Shown here in pieces: positions 54,709-59,086 of a stretch of 59,086 nt of DNA (its first letter is position 1; every line of letters starts with the position of its first letter). The DNA comes from Amycolatopsis pithecellobii (GTDB lineage: Bacteria > Actinomycetota > Actinomycetes > Mycobacteriales > Pseudonocardiaceae). The stretch lies in assembly GCF_009707865.1 (NCBI RefSeq), contig NZ_WMBA01000052.1, positions 1 through 59,086 of the forward strand, written 5' to 3'. The translations under genes and the position numbers were made by a program. Below the pieces are notes generated by a model. That model was not told the origin of the DNA and ran no database searches. It saw nothing but the letters and a program-made list of their open reading frames with translations.

Positions 54709-55092
54709 ATGGCAGAACCCACCGTGAGCGCGTGGAGCACCGCCGTACCGCAGGTGCCGGCGGCGATGGACATCGAGGTCCGGCCGGATCAGGTGCTGCA
54801 GGTCGCCAAGATCATCAACGATCAGGCGGACGAGCTCGCCGACCGGGTTCGGCAACTGCTGGCCGAGCTGAACATCGACGCTCCCGCGCAGGACGTGGTG
54901 AGTGCCACCGCGGCGGACGCCTGGAACAGGCTGGTCGCGCGCGGGGACGGCTCGTACGCCCATCGCGTGCAGAACTACATCGAGCAGTTGCGCCATCTCG
55001 CCGGCCAGTTGCGCACTGCGGCGGGGACCTACCAGAAGGGCGAGGACGAGAAGATCGCCGCGCTCGGGGACCGCCATGCGGGCCAGAAGTAG
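54709..55092 (+). CDS. PE-like type VII secretion substrate
   Basis: 127 residues, mostly two long helices (about 25-50 and 85-115) with a loop between: MDIEVRPDQVLQVAKIINDQADELADRVRQLLAEL and YAHRVQNYIEQLRHLAGQLRTAAGTYQKGEDE. The C-terminal TYQKGE fits the YxxxD/E export signal of type VII (ESX) substrates. It opens a cassette with a DUF3558 lipoprotein, a PPE-like protein and EspG, so PE-like is the best call although PE identity by sequence is weak. ATG at 54709. Overlaps the lipoprotein gene by 17 bases. Confidence 0.7.
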   Translation: MAEPTVSAWSTAVPQVPAAMDIEVRPDQVLQVAKIINDQADELADRVRQLLAELNIDAPAQDVVSATAADAWNRLVARGDGSYAHRVQNYIEQLRHLAGQLRTAAGTYQKGEDEKIAALGDRHAGQK

Positions 55093-55657
55093 CGCGATGA
55101 TCCTGCTGGCGACGATCACGCTCGGCGGCTGCACCACCAGCATCGACGGCGTCAGCGCACCGGTGTCCGCCACCGCGCCCACGCTCCGCCTTCCCGTCCG
55201 CGCCAAGGAACTTTCCTTGCAGGGCACCGATCCCTGTGCGCTGCTCACCCCGGCGCAGCTGGATCAGCTCAAGGAGAACGGCGCGCCGCGGCGGTTGCCG
55301 ATCGACCTGGAGCGCGACGGACCGACCTGTGCCTTCGACGTCGATGCCGCCGCGCCGACGTACACGTACTACCTGGAAACGGTCCTGACGGCCGATGTCG
55401 GAGAGTGGCTCACCGGCGCACACCACAAGACGAGCATGACCCAGCAGCCCGTGGAGGTGCCCGGCTTTCCCGCGCTGGTCAACTTCGCGCCGAGCGCCGG
55501 CATCCAGGACTGCGAGACGCTGGTCGGCGTTGCCGACGGCGAGACACTGCGGGCCGAGATGGCCGCGGACGACAAGTCCTTCACCCAGCCGCAGCTGTGC
55601 GACATGGCCACCACCGTGGCGAAGATGGCGGTCGAGACCTTGGAGACGGTGAAATGA
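55076..55657 (+). CDS. DUF3558 lipoprotein
   Basis: 193 residues. Lipoprotein signal MRARSSAMILLATITLGGC with lipobox LGGC, so anchored on the outer face of the membrane. DUF3558 features: DPCALLTPAQLDQL, the paired cysteines in GPTCAFDVD and QDCETLVGV, and QLCDMATTVAKMAVETL. Function of the family is unknown; in Pseudonocardiaceae it recurs beside PPE/EspG genes. ATG at 55076 lies inside the PE-like gene; ATG at 55097 is an alternative but lacks the basic N terminus. Confidence 0.85.
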   Translation: MRARSSAMILLATITLGGCTTSIDGVSAPVSATAPTLRLPVRAKELSLQGTDPCALLTPAQLDQLKENGAPRRLPIDLERDGPTCAFDVDAAAPTYTYYLETVLTADVGEWLTGAHHKTSMTQQPVEVPGFPALVNFAPSAGIQDCETLVGVADGETLRAEMAADDKSFTQPQLCDMATTVAKMAVETLETVK

Positions 55658-57228
55658 GCACCTTCGACAGCAGCCGCTACGACGTTCCCGCGCTCGTGGA
55701 GAAGCTGCGCGACCAGCGTTTCGACGGTTATGACGCGGAAACCCTCGCGCTGGAGATCGGCAAGTTCCGCAGCGGCGCCGGCACCGCGGGCCTCGGTGAC
55801 GCGGTGGACGCCCTCAAGCAGGTGGCCGGGGCGCTCTCGCATACCGACACGACGCTGCGCGAGCAACTCGCGGCGCTCGGGGTGTCGTGGCACAGCGAGG
55901 CCGGTGGTCAGGCGAGCACCGTGTTGTCCGATCAGGCCGGTTTTTCCGCCGACGCCAACGAAAAGGTCGCCGCGGCGGCGCAGCTGATCTTCCAGCAGGG
56001 CGAGGCGTTCAACCGCACGAAGAACAAGCTGCCCGACCCCGCGGCGCTGCGGCAGGGCGAGGACGGCTACACGGTCACCGACACATTGTTCAGCCTGTTC
56101 GGGTTCGAGACCGATCACGCGGCGAGCGTGAAAGCGAGCGCCGAGGCGAAGGCGCAGGCCGTCGACGCGCTCAACTCCTACGCGCACGACAGCGGCAACT
56201 ATCTGGCGTCGTCGCAGCCGGTCGCCGCACCGCAGTCGATGAACCTGCTTTCCTCACCCGGTGCGGCGGTCGAGTCGGTCGCCGGGCCCACCATCGCGCC
56301 GGTGCCGCCGGTGCCCGACGTCCCGGAGGTCTCGCCGACGGTCGCGGCGGGTACGAAGGGCACAAAGGTCCACGCGACTCCGGTCGCCGCCACGTCACCA
56401 TCGCCCGGTCACACCACGGCACACGCACCCACGCCGCCGATCGGCGTCCCGGTGGCGCCGCCCCAGACGGGTGCCACCACACCCGCGCAGGTGACCGCGC
56501 CGAACCCGGCCACACACAGTCCGGCGACCGAGCCGGTCACCGGGGTCGTCAACGGCTCCCAGCCACGCGCCGATCGCCAGGAGACCGTGGCCCGGCCGAA
56601 CCCAGGGCAGCCGCCGCTCGCCGCGGGCCAGCAGGTCACCAGTGGGTTCGTCGGCGCCGGACCGGCCGCCGAAAGAGCGGCTTCCGTGGGCCGGCCAGGC
56701 GGCATACCCGCCGAGGCAGGACGGCCGGGCGGCGTGCCGGCTGAGGGGGCCGCCCGCGTACCCGGTGCGGAAGCCTTGCTGGGCAAGGGAAAGTCATTCG
56801 GTTCGGTGCCCGGCGCGACGAGCGGGCCGGCGAACGTCGGGCCCGGGTTCACCAACCTCCGTGCGGCTGGTGGAGTGGGTGCGCTCGCCGAGGGCACGCC
56901 CGCGATCGGCGCGGCCGGGGTGAGCGGCGTGACGAGCGGCGAACCGGAACGGGAGCGGCCCGGCCGTGGCAGCGCGGCCAAGCGCATACACCGGCTGCCG
57001 GTCGGCGAGGTGCCCGGGGAAGAGGAAGCACTGCGCGCCCGCCGGACGGCGCCCCAGCCGCCGAGCACCGCACAGACCCGCGCGATCCTCGAGCCCGCCG
57101 CGACGCAGGACGGCGAGGAGGACGCCCACCACGTGCGGCGATACGGCGTGGACGACCACGACCTGTTCACCGATCAGCGCGAAGTCTCCGTCGATCTCAT
57201 CGGCGGCAAGCCGCTGCCGGAAGAGTGA
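55654..57228 (+). CDS. PPE-like type VII secretion substrate
   Basis: 524 residues. Helical N-terminal domain (1-180) with a WXG100/PPE-type turn GVSWHSEAGGQASTVL and long helices QAGFSADANEKVAAAAQLIFQQGEAFNRTKNKL; then a Pro/Ala/Thr/Gly-rich low-complexity region (about 190-440) with a doubled GRPGG(I/V)PAE motif, and an acidic, charged C terminus with RRYGVDDHDLFTDQ. PE-PPE pairs are exported together by ESX systems. ATG at 55654 overlaps the lipoprotein stop by 4 bases; its own stop overlaps EspG by 4. Confidence 0.78.
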   Translation: MSTFDSSRYDVPALVEKLRDQRFDGYDAETLALEIGKFRSGAGTAGLGDAVDALKQVAGALSHTDTTLREQLAALGVSWHSEAGGQASTVLSDQAGFSADANEKVAAAAQLIFQQGEAFNRTKNKLPDPAALRQGEDGYTVTDTLFSLFGFETDHAASVKASAEAKAQAVDALNSYAHDSGNYLASSQPVAAPQSMNLLSSPGAAVESVAGPTIAPVPPVPDVPEVSPTVAAGTKGTKVHATPVAATSPSPGHTTAHAPTPPIGVPVAPPQTGATTPAQVTAPNPATHSPATEPVTGVVNGSQPRADRQETVARPNPGQPPLAAGQQVTSGFVGAGPAAERAASVGRPGGIPAEAGRPGGVPAEGAARVPGAEALLGKGKSFGSVPGATSGPANVGPGFTNLRAAGGVGALAEGTPAIGAAGVSGVTSGEPERERPGRGSAAKRIHRLPVGEVPGEEEALRARRTAPQPPSTAQTRAILEPAATQDGEEDAHHVRRYGVDDHDLFTDQREVSVDLIGGKPLPEE

Positions 57229-57995
57229 GCGCCCCCGGCGGCAGCCTTGTGCTGTCCACTGTGGAGTTCGACGTGCTGTGGGAGGCCGAGCGGCTGCCGC
57301 CGCCGCACCCCGCGTTGCGCGTGGACAGCCCCGGCCGCACGCATACCGAGCGGCGCGCTCTCGTCGACAAGGCCTGGCGGTCGCTGGGCGAACGGCGGCT
57401 GGCTCGCGGCACGCGCGCCTCAGGCGAGCTCGTCGACCAGCTGAACCTGCTCGCCCACCCGACCGTCGGCATCGACGTGTGGGTCTGGACCAACCGCGAG
57501 ATCAGGGGTCTCGCGGTCAGCAACGGCCGCCAGGCATTGCTCGCTGTGGTGGACCGCGGCGAAGTGTGGCTGATCCCCGCGCGGGACACGTCGCTGCCGG
57601 AGTCCGCGGTGTCGGTCGCCGGTGAGCTACAGGCCGGGGTCGGGCATTCGGTGAGCGTCCCCCATCGCGTCCTGCGGGAGGCTGACGCCGACGCCCGGGG
57701 CGAACCGAAAGCGCTGGTCACGGCGTTGGAAGACCGCGGTGTCCAGCTCGGACAGGCACAGGAACTGGCCGGCATGATGGTCGGCATGACCGCGCGCGGC
57801 CAGTTCGGCGTCGAGCGCGTGCGCCGTGACGGGGGGATGCGCCGGGCGAGCCGGGTCGTCGCGTTCCATGACACCGACGCCGGCCGGTATCTCGTGCAGC
57901 TGGGCGCCGGAGCCGACGGGAACTGGCTCACCGTTGCCCCCGCGGACAACCAGCTGTTGTCCACCCGGATCTGGGAGCTGCTGGAAGAGGTGTGA
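57225..57995 (+). CDS. EspG family ESX secretion-associated chaperone
   Basis: 256 residues, cytoplasmic. EspG pattern: STVEFDVLWEAERLPPPHPALRVDSPGRTHTERRALVDKAWRSL at the N terminus, VWTNREIRGLAVSNGRQALLAVVDRGEVWL in the middle, and GGMRRASRVVAFHDTDAGRYLVQLGAGADGNWLTVAPAD near the end. EspG binds the tip of PPE proteins and delivers PE-PPE dimers to their ESX system, so the PPE-like product upstream is its likely client. GTG at 57225 (GTGA overlap). Confidence 0.88.
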   Translation: MSAPGGSLVLSTVEFDVLWEAERLPPPHPALRVDSPGRTHTERRALVDKAWRSLGERRLARGTRASGELVDQLNLLAHPTVGIDVWVWTNREIRGLAVSNGRQALLAVVDRGEVWLIPARDTSLPESAVSVAGELQAGVGHSVSVPHRVLREADADARGEPKALVTALEDRGVQLGQAQELAGMMVGMTARGQFGVERVRRDGGMRRASRVVAFHDTDAGRYLVQLGAGADGNWLTVAPADNQLLSTRIWELLEEV

Positions 57996-58000
57996 TCGGG

Positions 58001-58031
58001 GGTTCCCGGTGCTAAAAAGATCTCGGGAACC
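58001..58031. repeat. 8-bp inverted repeat between EspG and the WXG-like genes
   Basis: GGTTCCCG (58001-58008) and CGGGAACC (58024-58031), enclosing an AT-rich GCTAAAAAGATCT loop that could also serve as a -10 region. It may end the PE-PPE-EspG mRNA or control the next two genes. Confidence 0.45.
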
Positions 58032-58077
58032 GCCGCCGCGAGGCAGGCGTCGGATCAACGACGCGACGCGAAGGGGG

Positions 58078-58431
58078 ATGACGAAGGTGCTGCAGGGTGA
58101 TCCGGACTCGATGGAGCACGTGGCCCGCAAGGTCGAGGCCCTGCATGACAACTTCAAGGACTCGAAGCAGAAGATGATCGGCGTCGCGGGGCAGAACCCG
58201 TTCGGCGACATCAAGCACCCCGACGACCAGCCCGGCGATCCTGCCGAGCATCCCTCCGAGCACGCGGTCAACGCGTTGCACTCGTTCCGGGACCGCATGC
58301 ACGGGCAGTTCGACGCGGCGGCCGAGCTGATGAGCTCCACCAGCGGCGCGCTGTACGACGCCGCCCAGGCGCTGCGCGGCACCGACGACGAAGCCGGCTA
58401 CCAGATCAAGCGCAAGGCCGAGGGTCTGTAG
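58078..58431 (+). CDS. WXG100-like helical protein
   Basis: 117 residues, no Cys and no signal peptide: MTKVLQGDPDSMEHVARKVEALHDNFKDSKQKMIG, a Pro/Asp-rich loop (PFGDIKHPDDQPGDPAEHP), then HAVNALHSFRDRMHGQFDAAAELMSSTSGALYDAAQAL. Two long helices joined by a loop and the small size fit the WXG100/ESAT-6 superfamily, although the W-x-G turn itself is not visible. AAGGGGG precedes the ATG at 58078. Three bases upstream of a larger WXG protein, so probably its partner. Confidence 0.65.
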   Translation: MTKVLQGDPDSMEHVARKVEALHDNFKDSKQKMIGVAGQNPFGDIKHPDDQPGDPAEHPSEHAVNALHSFRDRMHGQFDAAAELMSSTSGALYDAAQALRGTDDEAGYQIKRKAEGL

Positions 58432-58434
58432 AAA

Positions 58435-59086
58435 ATGGCTGCCAAAGCGGAGTTCCCGCCGAACTGGAACGATGTCGAGACCAAGACGCAGCAGGTCGAA
58501 AACGTGCGTCCGGCCGCGATCCAGGATGTCGCGGACCAGTTCCGGCAGGCCTCGAAGGACTCGGCGGACCACACGATCGCGCTGCGCAACGCCACAGCGG
58601 GACTCGGCGGCGGCACCTGGACCGGGGGTTCGGCGGACGCCTTCTTCGACTACGTCAAGAAGATCGCCGACGCCGGCCAGCGGGTCAACGACCATCTGGA
58701 CGAGGTCTCGGACGAGCTGGGCAACCTGCAAAGTTTCCTGAACCGTACGCAACAGGAAGTGCAACAGGTCCGCGACGACGCACACGGCCGGATCGACACG
58801 CTCAACCAGCAGGCACAGGCGTCGGCCGACGCGGCGCAGACGCAGCTCGACGCGGTGGCCGCGCAACAGCCTGGCGCCACCATGCCGGCACAGACGCCGG
58901 ACGCCATCATCGCGCAGAACACCCAGGCCACCACGGCGATCGCGACGGAAGCGTCGACCCAGATCGGGGACAAGCTCAAGACCGCCAACCAGGAGATCCA
59001 GCGCGTGATGGGCCTGGTGCAGAAGGAAGTCGAAGGCGGGTACGCGTCCGTACCACCGCTGGGCAAGAAGCCGGTGGTGAAGACCG
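58435..59086 (+). CDS. WXG100-domain protein, 3' end outside the window
   Basis: ATG at 58435; 217 residues visible and the frame is still open at the edge. The N-terminal domain has the WXG turn GGGTWTGGSADAFF (about residues 58-71) between two amphipathic helices, followed by a long coiled coil (about 85-150, LNQQAQASADAAQTQL) and a Pro/Gln-rich stretch. Length already exceeds simple ESAT-6-like proteins (about 100), so this may be an LXG/WXG-type effector with a C-terminal domain downstream. Close spacing to the previous gene suggests an ESX substrate pair. Confidence 0.75.
   Translation, partial: MAAKAEFPPNWNDVETKTQQVENVRPAAIQDVADQFRQASKDSADHTIALRNATAGLGGGTWTGGSADAFFDYVKKIADAGQRVNDHLDEVSDELGNLQSFLNRTQQEVQQVRDDAHGRIDTLNQQAQASADAAQTQLDAVAAQQPGATMPAQTPDAIIAQNTQATTAIATEASTQIGDKLKTANQEIQRVMGLVQKEVEGGYASVPPLGKKPVVKT

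Overview
This is a GC-rich, densely coding actinobacterial chromosome segment. GTG starts, 1-4 base stop/start overlaps and probable leaderless genes are common. The dnaK-grpE-dnaJ-hspR operon with HspR (HAIR) operators, F420-dependent enzymes, a DasR-type site at nagA, DUF742, DUF3151, and EspG/PE/PPE/WXG100 genes point to the Pseudonocardiaceae, most likely Amycolatopsis or a close relative (inference, no search run). From memory of the Mycobacterium tuberculosis map, many genes have counterparts in its Rv0338c-Rv0385 interval (Fe-S reductase, dnaK operon, purA and neighbour, DUF3151, fba, DedA, GH76, SpoU methylase, pyrE, clpB, flavohaemoprotein), so much of the window looks like shuffled core chromosome. 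No rRNA, tRNA, CRISPR array, insertion sequence or prophage was seen.

Layout. 1-8.3 kb: end of a secreted CAP protein, an AidB-like flavoprotein coupled to a TetR regulator, a CDF metal transporter, an orphan DUF742 protein, a membrane Fe-S oxidoreductase, an SMR efflux gene with its TetR regulator, and a PEBP protein. 8.3-19 kb: a DUF4097 protein, then the protein-quality-control block (dnaK-grpE-dnaJ-hspR and, after a dienelactone hydrolase, a type II flavohaemoprotein and a MarR gene, clpB). Both chaperone transcription units carry HspR operators plus a GGAAC-N18-GTTG promoter of the SigH/SigR type. 19-23 kb: SDR, pyrE, DUF2784, SpoU methylase and GH76. 23-25.7 kb: a LacI regulator facing a PfkB kinase and a P-loop kinase across a perfect 24-bp palindrome. 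25.7-35.3 kb: a cluster of DnaA-box-like sites, VOC proteins, two DedA proteins, a MarR-MFS-YceI operon with transthyretin-like domains fused to both partners, a PPOX-type F420 enzyme, a GlcD-like oxidase and a Phd/PIN toxin-antitoxin pair. 35.4-45.4 kb: nagA under a dre site, a SigE-family sigma factor, YciI, SDR, aldo/keto reductase, two tandem LLM F420 oxidoreductases each with its own SigR-type promoter, fba, DUF3151, a large FAD/NAD(P)-binding protein and a secreted HNH nuclease. 45.4-54.6 kb: purA, an I36-like secreted protein, a Na+/H+ antiporter, a DHA2 drug transporter, a 47-residue membrane peptide, an XRE regulator with repeated operator-like elements, GDPD and purD. 54.7-59.1 kb: a type VII secretion substrate cassette (PE-like, DUF3558 lipoprotein, PPE-like, EspG chaperone, two WXG100-like proteins), the last gene running off the edge.

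How parts fit. The clearest regulatory theme is heat/thiol-oxidative stress: the same spacing-exact promoter (GGAA[C/T]-N18-GTTG) lies upstream of dnaK, clpB and both LLM oxidoreductase genes, with HspR operators added only to the chaperone genes. The least understood parts are the type VII substrate cassette, the transthyretin-decorated MFS/YceI operon, and the two-kinase LacI cassette that has no transporter beside it.
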